Assembly: GCA_964251965.1 (NCBI GenBank)
Contig: CAXULQ010000001.1
Location: 186,001 to 250,000 of the forward strand
DNA length: 64,000 bases
Origin: Mucilaginibacter_A sp964251965
GTDB taxonomy: Bacteria > Bacteroidota > Bacteroidia > Sphingobacteriales > Sphingobacteriaceae
Reading direction: 5' to 3'
In this document: piece after piece, positions 33,583 through 42,041 of the stretch
Layout of the letters: each line of letters starts with the position of its first letter
Position numbering within the stretch: position 1 is the stretch's first letter
Translations under genes and position numbers: made by a program
Notes under the pieces: model-generated
Told to the model about the DNA's origin: nothing
Database searches by the model: none
The model's input: only the letters and a program-made list of their open reading frames with translations

Positions 33583-34428
33583 ATGAATATAAAATTAAGT
33601 GCGAATGCTTACGGAAAAAATGCGATCAATTTATCAAAAATAATAAGGCATGAAGGTTATCACGAGTTTCGGCAGATTTCAATCAACATTATTTTGGAAG
33701 GAGATTTTGAAACCGCACATACCATTGGCGACAATTCTAAAATATTAGCTACAGACACTCAAAAAAATACCGTTTATGCGTTGGCAAAAGAACATTTTAC
33801 AACAGGAATTGAAGAATTCGGATTGTTTTTAGCGAATTATTTTCTCAGTAAAAACCCGCAGGTTACACAATCGAAAATAAAAATTACCGAACATTTATAT
33901 AATCGAATGGCTTTTGACGGGACAACTCATCCCCACGCTTTTGTAAGTGCCGGCAATGAAAAACATACAACAACTATTGTTCAAAATCGAAACCAAGTAA
34001 TTGTTCAATCTGGTATCGAAGATTTATTGATTTTAAAAACAACAGATTCTGCTTTTGAAGGTTTTATCAGGGAAGAATTTACTACGTTAAAAGAAGCATC
34101 CGACCGAATTTTGGCAACAGCATGTGAAGTTAATTGGATTTATAATTCAGTAAAATTAGATTATGTAAAGTTGTTTCCTGAAATTCGAAACACGCTTTTA
34201 AAAACTTTTGCTTTCCACAAAAGCCTTTCTGTGCAACAAACTTTATATGCAATGGGCGAAGCAGTACTGAAAAACTTTGATGAAGTAAAAGAGATCAGTT
34301 TAAAGATGCCTAACAAACATCATATCCCTTTTAACTTGGAGCAGTTTGGAATGGAAAATAACAACGAAATTTTTATGGCTACGGATGAACCTTTTGGTTA
34401 CATTACAGGAACGGTAGTTCGGGAATAA
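33583..34428 (+). CDS. urate oxidase (cofactor-free uricase)
   Basis: Oxidises urate to 5-hydroxyisourate with oxygen, using no cofactor. The 281-residue protein has the uricase blocks ATDTQKNTVYALAKEHF at about 56-72, with the catalytic threonine, and THPHAFVSAG near 120-129, plus the second tunnelling-fold half ending with a PFGYITGTV-type tail. No fused OHCU decarboxylase is present; that gene is separate. It is divergent from allB, and its stop directly abuts the stop of the convergent nickel-permease-like gene. A copy of the dispersed word lies at 34088-34099. Confidence 0.93.
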   Translation: MNIKLSANAYGKNAINLSKIIRHEGYHEFRQISINIILEGDFETAHTIGDNSKILATDTQKNTVYALAKEHFTTGIEEFGLFLANYFLSKNPQVTQSKIKITEHLYNRMAFDGTTHPHAFVSAGNEKHTTTIVQNRNQVIVQSGIEDLLILKTTDSAFEGFIREEFTTLKEASDRILATACEVNWIYNSVKLDYVKLFPEIRNTLLKTFAFHKSLSVQQTLYAMGEAVLKNFDEVKEISLKMPNKHHIPFNLEQFGMENNNEIFMATDEPFGYITGTVVRE

Positions 34429-35130
34429 TTACCAACTTAAAAAAACCATTCCTATCCCGCAAATTAAAATTGTAACTCCGCTCAACGCATGTACATAACG
34501 TTCTAATCTTCCGGCCTTAAAAAAAGCAATTCCGTATAAACTTAAAACCACCATTGCCACCATTGTGGCTACCGTAAAAAATACATAAACCAGAATGAGT
34601 GAGGTGATACCAAACAGTGAATGCTGAGCCGCGGGATAAGAAAGCAGCGGAATCATCGGTTCGCTTGGTCCCATCGCAAAGATGAAAAACATTACCCAGG
34701 GCGTAACCGGATAACGGTTTTTAGGCGAAACAACTTCGCCGTGTTGGTGCTCGAAAACGTACATGGAACCGTCCTCGTACAAATCAAAATGCTTGTGCGG
34801 CCGATTTATTTTCGCCTGATGCATTCCCCAAATGGTGTAAATCAAACCAAAAAGTAATAACGCCCAGGCAGCAAATCCACCACGGATGTTTTCGAACCAA
34901 ATCAATTTCGACAAAGAAAAACCAACCGCGATACCAATCAAACCTAATAAAACAGAGCTGCCAACATGGCCAATGCCGCAAATGATCGTCCAAAAAATTG
35001 TTCTCGGTACTGACCAACCGCGCGATTTAGACAAAGCCACGAAAGGCAAATAATGATCCGGTCCGCTAAAAGTGTGCAGGCAACTGATGGTAATGGCCGA
35101 CAGGATCAATAAACTCAATTCGCCTTGCAT
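34429..35130 (-). CDS. UreH-like nickel/cobalt permease of the urease operon
   Basis: A 233-residue membrane protein with about six helices. The first helix holds HTFSGPDHYLPFVAL, a histidine/aspartate motif like the HxxxxDH signature of nickel/cobalt permeases and UreH proteins. A histidine-containing cytoplasmic loop (MHQAKINRPHKHFDLYEDG, later FEHQHGEV) could bind metal. I take the start at 35130 (MQGELSLLIL), which places the first helix correctly; the open frame extends 18 codons further upstream inside ureD. It overlaps ureD by 16 nt and ends the urease operon, so nickel supply to urease is the likely role. Confidence 0.82.
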   Translation of the reverse strand: MQGELSLLILSAITISCLHTFSGPDHYLPFVALSKSRGWSVPRTIFWTIICGIGHVGSSVLLGLIGIAVGFSLSKLIWFENIRGGFAAWALLLFGLIYTIWGMHQAKINRPHKHFDLYEDGSMYVFEHQHGEVVSPKNRYPVTPWVMFFIFAMGPSEPMIPLLSYPAAQHSLFGITSLILVYVFFTVATMVAMVVLSLYGIAFFKAGRLERYVHALSGVTILICGIGMVFLSW

Positions 35131-35921
35131 ACAGCCAATTTTGGTGTTGATGCCGCTGTTATTTTGGCAATTTCTTTGAGGCAATGATGCAATTGTTCGG
35201 CTTTTTGCCCTAAAATTCTCACCAGTAACCCATTTTTTGGTGTTTCGGTAATGCCAAAAGTTATGCTATTTTGGGCGAGTAAAAACGTGCTTATTTCTTC
35301 TTTTAAGGTTTTGATTATTGCGTTTTCATCCAAATAAATTAAACTCGCCTGGTGCGTATAACCTTCTAACTGACCGATTGATTTGATGTTGATTGAAGCC
35401 GGACAAATCAATAAATTTTCTTTGATGATGAGTTTTCCATGTAGAAAAATCTCAGTCAGGTTTTGATATTTTGTAAATTTAAAAACTTCTCCGTTTAACT
35501 TACGGCCGCAAGTTAAAACTTCGCCCCAAATTAAACTACAGTTTTCGGACAAGAATATTTTACTTTTGGAACTGAAATTGGAATTTTCATGAGGAACAGT
35601 TGGATGTGGTAAGTAACAAAAATAAGAATTCGACTTCATCCAAACTTGCATATGTTGCGATGCTGTTTTTAGCATGGTAAATATGCGCTGGTACGATTGT
35701 GTTTGCAAGTTTAAATGACAACTTTCATCCAAATCAACTTTAATTTGGTATTCATCGCCATCCAAAATTCCAGGTGAAGAACTCATTAACATCAAGTGCA
35801 AAGTTTTATCTTTTTTGTCTTCGCTGATGTTTGCCAGTTTAAAAGGAGGTGTACAATATGCTTCTTTTAGCACTGTAAAATTAGCACGCAATTTAATTTG
35901 GATATGCAATTTTGCAATCAT
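35115..35921 (-). CDS. ureD: urease accessory protein UreD
   Basis: UreD (UreH in some species) docks on apo-urease and is the platform on which UreF and UreG deliver nickel and carbon dioxide. The 268-residue sequence is divergent, as is usual for this family, but shows SSSPGILDGDEYQIKVDL near 48-65, LNLQTQSYQRIF near 70, and PHPTVPHENSNF near 105, followed by the GEVLTCGRKLNGEVF block. It overlaps ureG by 4 nt. Two embedded copies of the dispersed word lie at 35660-35671 and 35858-35869, both on the minus strand. Confidence 0.9.
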   Translation of the reverse strand: MIAKLHIQIKLRANFTVLKEAYCTPPFKLANISEDKKDKTLHLMLMSSSPGILDGDEYQIKVDLDESCHLNLQTQSYQRIFTMLKTASQHMQVWMKSNSYFCYLPHPTVPHENSNFSSKSKIFLSENCSLIWGEVLTCGRKLNGEVFKFTKYQNLTEIFLHGKLIIKENLLICPASINIKSIGQLEGYTHQASLIYLDENAIIKTLKEEISTFLLAQNSITFGITETPKNGLLVRILGQKAEQLHHCLKEIAKITAASTPKLAVCKAN

Positions 35922-36556
35922 CTCAAAAGTTGAGGTTTTGCAATTTCGGAGAGTAAACCATATTTTAAAATCCAGCCAATCACCACATCCAAACCTTGCA
36001 AACTCATCAAATTGGTAAAAACAAACGGTGCGCCTTTTCGCATCAGCCTTGCATCGCGTTCCATAACATTTAAATCAGCATGAACATATGGAGCCAAATC
36101 AATTTTGTTGATCACCAGCAAATCACTTCGTGTAATTCCTGGTCCGCCTTTTCTGGGGATTTTATCACCTTCGGCAACATCAATAACAAATATGGTAAGA
36201 TCGGCCAGATCGGGACTAAACGTAGCCGACAAATTATCGCCGCCGCTTTCGATAAAAATAATTTCAATATCCGGGAAACGTTCGGCCATTTCGTCCACTG
36301 CTTCCAAGTTCATACTTGCATCCTCGCGGATTGCGGTATGCGGACAACCGCCTGTTTCTACACCAATAATTCGTTCCGGAGCGAGCAAACTATTTTGGGT
36401 GAGAAACTCTGCATCTTCTTTGGTATAAATATCGTTGGTGATTACGCCGATGCTGTAAGTGGCCGCCATTTGCCTTGATAATCTTTCAATTAGAGCAGTT
36501 TTCCCGGAACCAACCGGGCCGGCGATACCAATTTTGATGTATGTTCTTTCGGACAT
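35918..36556 (-). CDS. ureG: urease accessory GTPase UreG
   Basis: SIMIBI-class GTPase that powers nickel insertion into urease. The 212-residue protein has the P-loop GPVGSGKT at residues 13-20, VITNDIYTKEDAEFL near 38-52, the nickel-binding GCPHTA (Cys-Pro-His) near 69, the ESGGDNLSATF block near 100 and the NKIDLAPYV G4 motif near 145. There is no histidine-rich N-terminal extension, so nickel storage must be elsewhere. It lies upstream of ureD with a 4-nt overlap and is separated from ureF by a repeat element and a small truncated gene. Confidence 0.96.
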   Translation of the reverse strand: MSERTYIKIGIAGPVGSGKTALIERLSRQMAATYSIGVITNDIYTKEDAEFLTQNSLLAPERIIGVETGGCPHTAIREDASMNLEAVDEMAERFPDIEIIFIESGGDNLSATFSPDLADLTIFVIDVAEGDKIPRKGGPGITRSDLLVINKIDLAPYVHADLNVMERDARLMRKGAPFVFTNLMSLQGLDVVIGWILKYGLLSEIAKPQLLR

Positions 36557-36574
36557 TTAGCTGTTATTATGATG

Positions 36575-36728
36575 ATGATACGACGATACAACAGGTTGAA
36601 ACCCCTTGCTACGAAATGTGTCGAAGCTACGCATCTGTTTAAAGCAATTTCAAAAAGCCGTAGGTTCGGCCAATGTTGTAGAAATGGGTTTCAACCCGTT
36701 TAACCTATAATTGTGGTTTTCATAACCT
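36575..36728. repeat. palindromic repeat doublet (REP-like) between ureG and ureF
   Basis: Two related arms in inverted orientation: one around 36587-36630 containing AGGTTGAAACCCC then a TCGAAGCTACGC tail, and one around 36657-36703 containing, on the opposite strand, GGGTTGAAACCC and CGAACCTACGGC. Each arm is itself partly palindromic (GGTTGAAACC). The arrangement resembles a REP doublet spread by an IS200-like transposase acting in trans. It is a different sequence family from the array beside ureA. Confidence 0.6.
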
Positions 36729-36872
36729 TCAAAAATAGATAGAAATTCCGCCTTTTATGCTTTCTTTCAAGCCATTAATTGTATCGCCTTCGGCAAAAAT
36801 CCCAAAACCTTTAGCTTCGGCGTGATAGCCGCCTTCTTCTGCTTCGTGTACTAAAAATGTGATTTCTGTCAT
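36729..36872 (-). pseudogene. truncated HicB-like small protein
   Basis: A 47-residue frame from ATG at 36872. Residues 1-40 (TFLVHEAEEGGYHAEAKG, then FGIFAEGDTINGLKESI) match the start of small HicB-like proteins that normally continue to about 70 residues with an AVxCHF-type segment. Here the chain ends at GGISIYF and the repeat doublet begins at the stop codon, so insertion of the repeat probably removed the C-terminus. It could still be translated. No HicA partner is nearby. Confidence 0.55.
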
Positions 36873-36933
36873 AACCCTAAATTAAAAAATATTTATCGCT
36901 TTTCTACCTTTTGTCTTTTCACCTTTAACCTCC

Positions 36934-37620
36934 TCACGACATGTACAACCTCGAATACAAACTTTCATGTTGCATACATCTGATATCAAAACCAGCACAA
37001 CATAAACCTAAAAATTCTTTGTTTGGAACCATAGATTTTTCTGCCAATTCTACAATTAAAGGTTTTATGTTGAATAAAAGAAGCTGCCCATCTTGTTGGC
37101 CTAAAGGAATTAGTTTTACACAATTGGTAATCATACCCATTGCTGCGTTGTAATAAAAGCCCGTCAGCATTTCTGTTTTTGAGATGCTTTGAACAGCCGC
37201 AATCAGGCCAAATACAATGCAATAATTACCATTGATTTTTCCTGAATCAATTTGATTTTTGTAGTGATCGATGATTTCATTCTTACAAAAACCTTGAAAA
37301 ATTTTTAACAACCTTGTTCCTAATTTTTGGCTCGCTTGTCGCATTTCTTTGGGCAGTTTTACAGCAGAACATTCTTCATCCAGAGTAATTAGACTTTCAA
37401 TATTGTTATTTAAAGTTGCATCGTAAGCAAGTGAAACAAAAGCTGCATCTGTAAATTGCAAGTTTTGGCTAAGCATTTCTGTAATAAAAGCTTTTGCAGT
37501 TTCAACATTGTGGACTATATTTAATTGGACATAAGTTTCTAATCCGGAAGAATGGGAAAACCCACCAATTGGTAAAGTTGGATCGGCCAGTTGCAACAAG
37601 TTTAATAGTTCAAAACTCAT
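36934..37620 (-). CDS. ureF: urease accessory protein UreF
   Basis: UreF links UreD to UreG and acts as the GTPase-activating or checkpoint component. The 228-residue all-helical protein opens with LLQLADPTLPIGGFSHSSGLETYV (residues 8-31), the hallmark block of UreF, and has MGMITNCVKLIPLGQQDGQLLL near 160-181, another conserved segment. It overlaps ureE by 4 nt and is separated from ureG by about 380 nt containing a repeat doublet and a broken gene. Confidence 0.94.
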   Translation of the reverse strand: MSFELLNLLQLADPTLPIGGFSHSSGLETYVQLNIVHNVETAKAFITEMLSQNLQFTDAAFVSLAYDATLNNNIESLITLDEECSAVKLPKEMRQASQKLGTRLLKIFQGFCKNEIIDHYKNQIDSGKINGNYCIVFGLIAAVQSISKTEMLTGFYYNAAMGMITNCVKLIPLGQQDGQLLLFNIKPLIVELAEKSMVPNKEFLGLCCAGFDIRCMQHESLYSRLYMS

Positions 37621-38126
37621 TCTTGTGGATTGGTTAAGCGCATAATTTTGGAGAACAAGGTTTCGCTGTTTCCACTATTTCCATGCGCTGCTACGGTTGT
37701 TTTTAATGCATTGATCAGCTTCCGTTCGCCCTTTTCAACTTCATAACCGGAAGATGCAAGCAGCCGAAACAACGAAGCATCAAATGCAACCAATACTTCG
37801 TTTACCAGGTAAAATAATGGCAGGTGTTTGTTACCAATTTCGTAACAAATACAAGCCATTTCGTACATTGTTTTTGGCCGGATAATTAAAGCTTCGCAAG
37901 GTTGGATGTTGATGGCAATCAAAGTATTATCATCTTGAAATAGAATATCACCTTGCGTTAAATTGGGGTTTTCATTTAAAAATTTCATCACCACTTCCGT
38001 TCCCGAAATGCTTCTTTTATGCATGATTCTTTTCTGCGTTTCGTACCACTCCAAGTTAAGCCAATCAATGGTTCTGTTGTTGATATTGACAGCATCCAAG
38101 TTGCCGGTTTTCTCCTTGATCAGCAT
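37617..38126 (-). CDS. ureE: urease nickel metallochaperone UreE
   Basis: UreE brings nickel to the UreDFG complex. The 169-residue protein has the N-terminal peptide-binding domain, LTQGDILFQDDNTLIAI near 57-73, the MYEMACICYEIGNKHLPLFY segment near 88-107 with the conserved metal-site histidine (GNKHLP), and a C-terminal helical domain. The His-rich C-terminal tail of Klebsiella UreE is missing, so it probably binds few nickel ions. It overlaps ureF by 4 nt and follows ureC by 10 nt. A copy of the dispersed word is embedded at 38008-38019. Confidence 0.9.
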   Translation of the reverse strand: MLIKEKTGNLDAVNINNRTIDWLNLEWYETQKRIMHKRSISGTEVVMKFLNENPNLTQGDILFQDDNTLIAINIQPCEALIIRPKTMYEMACICYEIGNKHLPLFYLVNEVLVAFDASLFRLLASSGYEVEKGERKLINALKTTVAAHGNSGNSETLFSKIMRLTNPQE

Positions 38127-38136
38127 AAATTTTCAA

Positions 38137-39858
38137 CTAAAATAAAAAGTAGCGTTGTGCCAGCGGAAGTACAGCAACAGGTTTGCAAGTAATGTGCACA
38201 CCATCAACTTTAACTTCATAGTTTTCCGGGTTCACATCGATTTGCGGCGTTTTATCGTTGTGGACCAAATCTTTCTTGGAAATATTCCGGCAGTTTTTAA
38301 CTGGTAAAAGAAGCTTTTGCAAACCGTATTGCTGCACCACGTTTTTATCCAGCGAAAGTTGTGAGACAAAAGTTGCGCAGGTTTTAAACAAAGCTTTGCC
38401 ATAAGCACCGAACATGTGGCGATAAATTACAGGTTGCGGCGTTGGGATGGAAGCATTCGGATCGCCCATTTTGCTGGCGATGATCATGCCGCCTTTGATA
38501 ATCATTTCTGGTTTTGCCCCAAACAATGCAGGTTTCCACAGAACTAAATCGGCCATTTTTCCGGTTTCCAAAGAACCTACATATTCTGAAATTCCATGCG
38601 TTATGGCTGGGTTGATAGTGTATTTGGCGATGTACCTTTTCACCCTAAAATTGTCGTTGTCATTGTTTTCATCTTCGGACAAAAACCCGCGCTGTTTCTT
38701 CATTTTATCGGCCGTTTGCCAAGTTCGGATAATTACTTCCGCAACTCGTCCCATCGCTTGTGAGTCAGAACTCATCATGCTAAAAACGCCCAAATCGTGC
38801 AAAATATCTTCGGCAGCAATGGTTTCCGGTCGGATGCGGGAATCGGCAAAAGCCACATCTTCGGGCACCGATTTATCTAAGTGATGACAAACCATCAGCA
38901 TATCCAAATGCTCATCAATGGTATTGACCGTAAACGGCCGGGTTGGATTGGTGGACGACGGCAGAATATTGGGGTACATAGCCGCTTTGATAATATCCGG
39001 CGCATGGCCGCCGCCCGCACCTTCGGTATGGAAAGTATGGATTGTGCGGCCGTTGATGGCGTTGATCGTGTCTTCTAAGAACCCGGCTTCGTTCAAGGTA
39101 TCGGTGTGAATGGCAACTTGCACATCGTATTGATCCGCAATTTGCAAAGCAGCATCGATCACGGCAGGCGTAGAACCCCAATCTTCATGGATTTTCAAAC
39201 CTAAAGCACCGGCTTCAATCTGTTCTTCCAACGGAGACAGTTCTGCACAATTTCCTTTTCCGAAGAAACCTAAATTCATGGGGAAAGCTTCTGCCGATTG
39301 CAGCATCCGTTCTAAATTCCAGGCTCCGGGCGTAACAGTTGTGGCATTGGTTCCATCGGCCGGACCAGTTCCGCCGCCGATCATTGTGGTAATGCCGCTG
39401 AATAAAGCATGGTTAATTTGCTGCGGACAAATAAAATGGATATGCGTATCAATGCCGCCAGCCGTTGCAATCAGTCCGGCACCGCCGTGGACTTCGGTTG
39501 ATGCACCAATAATCATGTTGGGCGTTACGCCATCCATCGTATCCGGGTTTCCAGCTTTGCCGATGGCTACAATTTTTCCATTTTTAATGCCGATATCCGC
39601 TTTCACAATTCCCCAGTGGTCGATGATCATCACGCTGGTAATCACAAAATCCAACACGTTTTCTGCCCTGGTTTTGGTAGACGATTGTGCCATGCCGTCG
39701 CGGATGGTTTTGCCGCCGCCAAACTTTCCTTCGTCGCCATAAACGGTAAAATCTTTTTCTATTTCGATGATTAAATCTGTATCGCCCAGGCGGACTTTAT
39801 CGCCCGTTGTCGGGCCAAACATGTTGGCGTATTTGATCCGGTTAATGCTCAGGCTCAT
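38137..39858 (-). CDS. ureC: urease catalytic subunit alpha
   Basis: Nickel-dependent hydrolase converting urea to ammonia and carbamate. The 573-residue protein has the typical start MFGPTTGDKVRLGDTDL, the nickel ligands in GGIDTHIHFICPQQ near 132-145, the lysine to be carbamylated in GLKIHEDWGSTPA near 217-229, and the mobile-flap segment VCHHLDKSVPED near 320, with its catalytic histidine. It overlaps ureB by 4 nt. Length and motifs are intact, so the enzyme should be active if the accessory proteins work. Confidence 0.98.
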   Translation of the reverse strand: MSLSINRIKYANMFGPTTGDKVRLGDTDLIIEIEKDFTVYGDEGKFGGGKTIRDGMAQSSTKTRAENVLDFVITSVMIIDHWGIVKADIGIKNGKIVAIGKAGNPDTMDGVTPNMIIGASTEVHGGAGLIATAGGIDTHIHFICPQQINHALFSGITTMIGGGTGPADGTNATTVTPGAWNLERMLQSAEAFPMNLGFFGKGNCAELSPLEEQIEAGALGLKIHEDWGSTPAVIDAALQIADQYDVQVAIHTDTLNEAGFLEDTINAINGRTIHTFHTEGAGGGHAPDIIKAAMYPNILPSSTNPTRPFTVNTIDEHLDMLMVCHHLDKSVPEDVAFADSRIRPETIAAEDILHDLGVFSMMSSDSQAMGRVAEVIIRTWQTADKMKKQRGFLSEDENNDNDNFRVKRYIAKYTINPAITHGISEYVGSLETGKMADLVLWKPALFGAKPEMIIKGGMIIASKMGDPNASIPTPQPVIYRHMFGAYGKALFKTCATFVSQLSLDKNVVQQYGLQKLLLPVKNCRNISKKDLVHNDKTPQIDVNPENYEVKVDGVHITCKPVAVLPLAQRYFLF

Positions 39859-40229
39859 AGTTTTTTGTTTTTAAACTGAGGTGATGCTGCTTTTACCAGT
39901 GCTTTTTCTTTCATTTCCATCGAAGTGGTATCACCGTTTACCAGATTATTAAAACCGTAAACGTGCCTTCTTCCGCCGAAAGTTACCAACACAACTTCTT
40001 TTTCTTCGCCTGGCTCAAACCGAACGGCTGTTCCGGCAGCAATATTTAAACGCATTCCAAAAGCCACTTCCCGATCAAAGGCCAACTGCTTGTTCACTTC
40101 AAAAAAATGATAATGTGAACCAACTTGTACAGGCCGGTCGCCAGTATTAACAACCGTAATGGCCGTTGTCTCACGCCCAACATTGCATTGAATCGGTTCT
40201 TTTTTAAGGATGTATTCGCCTGGTATCAT
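39855..40229 (-). CDS. ureB: urease subunit beta
   Basis: Structural beta subunit of the urease trimer. The 124-residue protein begins MIPGEYILKKEPIQCNVGRE and has the conserved VGSHYHFFEVNKQLAFDR block near 37-54 and GTAVRFEPGEEKEVVLV near 70-86. It overlaps ureC by 4 nt. Unusually, it is separated from ureA by about 1.45 kb that holds an IS200-like transposase gene and a palindromic repeat array. Its last codons contain a GC-type variant of the dispersed word (39884-39895). Confidence 0.97.
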   Translation of the reverse strand: MIPGEYILKKEPIQCNVGRETTAITVVNTGDRPVQVGSHYHFFEVNKQLAFDREVAFGMRLNIAAGTAVRFEPGEEKEVVLVTFGGRRHVYGFNNLVNGDTTSMEMKEKALVKAASPQFKNKKL

Positions 40230-40242
40230 AAATTTAGTGTGG

Positions 40243-40254
40243 TAAAAGAAGTAT
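40243..40254 (+). repeat. dispersed 12-nt word (TAAAAGAAGTAT)
   Basis: Exact copy between ureB and the transposase gene, touching the last base of the transposase stop codon. Confidence 0.65.
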
Positions 40255-40715
40255 CAGTTTATAAATTCAAATAAGTATTCTTCCTGAAAAGGCAGCTCAA
40301 ATTTTTGTAATAGTTGTCGGTATTCTTGCTGAAAGGTTTTCTTTTGGTGATGAGTTTCCTGATTCAAAATATACTTAACCACTGCATCAATGTGCGAATG
40401 TGAATAAGAAAACACGCCGTAACCTTCCTGCCAGCTAAAGTTACCTTTTATCCAGCTTTTACTGTTGATAAATTCGTTGCTTTCTACCTTGATCTCTTTT
40501 ACAAAATCGGCGATGGACAATGCGGGTTTAAACCCAACAAACAAGTGTAAATGATCAGGCATGCAATGGATGGCGAGCAGTTTGGCTTTTCTGTTTTGCA
40601 CTAAAGTTGTGATGTATTTATGCAGTTCTTCCTTGTGCTCTTTTGCGATCAGGCTTTGCCGATGTTTTACAGCAAACACAAATTGCAGGTAAATTTGAGA
40701 AAAGGTATTTGGCAT
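40254..40715 (-). CDS. IS200/IS605-like Y1 transposase (RAYT-type) next to a REP array
   Basis: A 153-residue single-tyrosine HUH transposase of the Transposase_17 group. The HUH metal-binding motif is H55-L56-H57 in MPDHLHLFVG; the region EGYGVFSYS at about 97-105 is family-typical, and Y115 in the helix VVKYILNQE is the likely nucleophile. No second orf (TnpB) accompanies it. About 40 nt upstream of its start a palindromic array begins, and the intact enzyme with REP-type palindromes is the arrangement called RAYT/REP. Such transposases cut and paste short palindromes rather than their own gene. It is inserted between ureA and ureB on the operon strand. Confidence 0.9.
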   Translation of the reverse strand: MPNTFSQIYLQFVFAVKHRQSLIAKEHKEELHKYITTLVQNRKAKLLAIHCMPDHLHLFVGFKPALSIADFVKEIKVESNEFINSKSWIKGNFSWQEGYGVFSYSHSHIDAVVKYILNQETHHQKKTFQQEYRQLLQKFELPFQEEYLFEFIN

Positions 40716-40754
40716 AAATTGATTTGTTAAAGGTTTTGATTTAGGATTTAGTAT

Positions 40755-41664
40755 AGGAGGCTCCTACGGAGCCAATTGAACAATGGCGTTTTTTTCTATA
40801 AACAGGAAGCTCCTACGGAGCCAGAAAACACTTGTTATAAACATTTTACAAACACAACGAGCTTATCGAGCCAATTAAACNNNNNNNNNNNNNNNNNNNN
40901 NNNNNNNNNNNNNNNNNNNNNNNNNNNNNNNNNNNNNNNNNNNNNNNNNNNNNNNNNNNNNNNNNNNNNNNNNNNNNNNNAACGGCGTTTTTTTCTATAA
41001 ACAGGAAGCTCCTACGGAGCCAGAAAACACTTGTTATCATAATCATTTTACAAACATAATGAGCTTACCGAGCCAACTGAACAACGGCGTTTTTTTCTAT
41101 AAACAGGAAGCTCCTACGGAGCCAGAAAACACTTGTTGTTATAAACATTTCATAAACATAATGAGCTTATCGAGCCAATTGAATAACGGCGTTTTTTTCT
41201 ATAAACAGGATGCTCCTAAGGAGCCAGAAAAAACTTGTTATAAACATTTCATAAACATAATGAGCTTATCGAGCCAATTAAAAAACGGACATTTTCTATA
41301 AACAGGAAGCTCCTACGGAGCCAGAAAACACTTGCTATAATCATTTTACAAACTCAAGAGCTTATCGAGCTAATTCAACAACGGCGTTTTTTTCTATAAA
41401 ACAGGAAGCTCCTACGGAGTCATAAAACACTTGTTATAATCATTTTATAAATACAACGAGCTTATCGAGCCAATTCAACAACCGCGTTTTTTTCTATAAA
41501 ACAGGAAGCTCCTACGGAGCAAAACACACTTGCTATTCTAATCATTTTACAAACACGAGGTGCCCGGCGGAGCAGACTAAAAATCCGATTATTTTCTGGC
41601 TCCGTAGGAGCTTCCTGTTTATAGCAAATCAAATATAGTTTCCCCGGCTCCGTAGGTGCCTCCT
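40755..41664. repeat. tandem array of ~100-bp REP-like units with flanking inverted copies
   Basis: About eight units of roughly 100 bp, starting near 40803, (gap), 41003, 41103, 41203, 41303, 41403 and 41503. Each unit has a palindrome GGAAGCTCCTACGGAGCC (stem GCTCC/GGAGC), an A/T stretch, a second half-palindrome GAGCTTATCGAGCC and a GGCGTTTTTTTCTATAA run. The array opens with a related palindrome at 40759-40773 and closes with inverted copies at 41593-41623 and 41646-41660. No unique spacers occur, so it is not CRISPR. It fills the gap between the transposase gene and ureA. Confidence 0.85.
40881..40980. other. assembly gap (100 N)
   Basis: Exactly 100 N inside the repeat array. Spacing of the palindromes on either side fits one hidden unit, but the true number of units is unknown because the assembly probably collapsed here. 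Confidence 0.98.
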
Positions 41665-41686
41665 CATCTCCACCTAAACCTAAATT

Positions 41687-41989
41687 TCACCTTATCGGAT
41701 CGTGCACCGTAACCAACTTCGTCCCATCCGGAAATGTGGCTTCAATCTGTATTTCTTCAATCATTTCTGCAATGCCTTCCATCACATCTTCCCGTGTTAA
41801 AATCGTGGCGCCAAATTGCATCAGTTCAGCTACCGGTTTTCCATCGCGCGCGGCTTCCTGTAACTGACTACTGATCAATGCGATCGCTTCCGGATAATTT
41901 AACTTTAAACCGCGGGCTTTACGTTTTTCGGCCAGTTCGCCCGCCAAAAACAACAACAACTTTTCGGATTCTCTGGGTGTTATGTGCAT
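41687..41989 (-). CDS. ureA: urease subunit gamma
   Basis: Smallest structural urease subunit. The 100-residue protein has the standard sequence pattern: MHITPRESEKLLLFLAGELA, LNYPEAIALISSQLQEAARDGK, and the C-terminal FPDGTKLVTVHDPI block. It is full length. It lies 53 nt downstream of xdhC on the same strand, and the repeat array begins about 23 nt after its stop, so its transcript must cross the array and transposase gene to reach ureB unless they have their own promoter. Confidence 0.97.
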   Translation of the reverse strand: MHITPRESEKLLLFLAGELAEKRKARGLKLNYPEAIALISSQLQEAARDGKPVAELMQFGATILTREDVMEGIAEMIEEIQIEATFPDGTKLVTVHDPIR

Positions 41990-42025
41990 CGTTTAAAATA
42001 AAACCGAATATAAATTTATGCAGGG

Positions 42026-42037
42026 TAAAAACAGCAT
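42026..42037 (+). repeat. dispersed 12-nt word, AC variant (TAAAAACAGCAT)
   Basis: Exact copy in the 52-nt gap between the xdhC stop and the ureA start, about 37 nt before the ureA ATG, in opposite orientation to the genes. Confidence 0.65.
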
Positions 42038-42041
42038 TCGC

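Noticed and set aside
41059..41301. 80-codon plus-strand open frame inside the repeat array
   Set aside because: It is the translation of tandem ~100-bp palindromic units (same peptide repeated) with no independent coding signs; the array explains it.
40755..41664. CRISPR array
   Set aside because: The units are ~100 bp and nearly identical along their whole length; there are no unique spacers, no short direct repeat/spacer alternation and no cas genes in the window.
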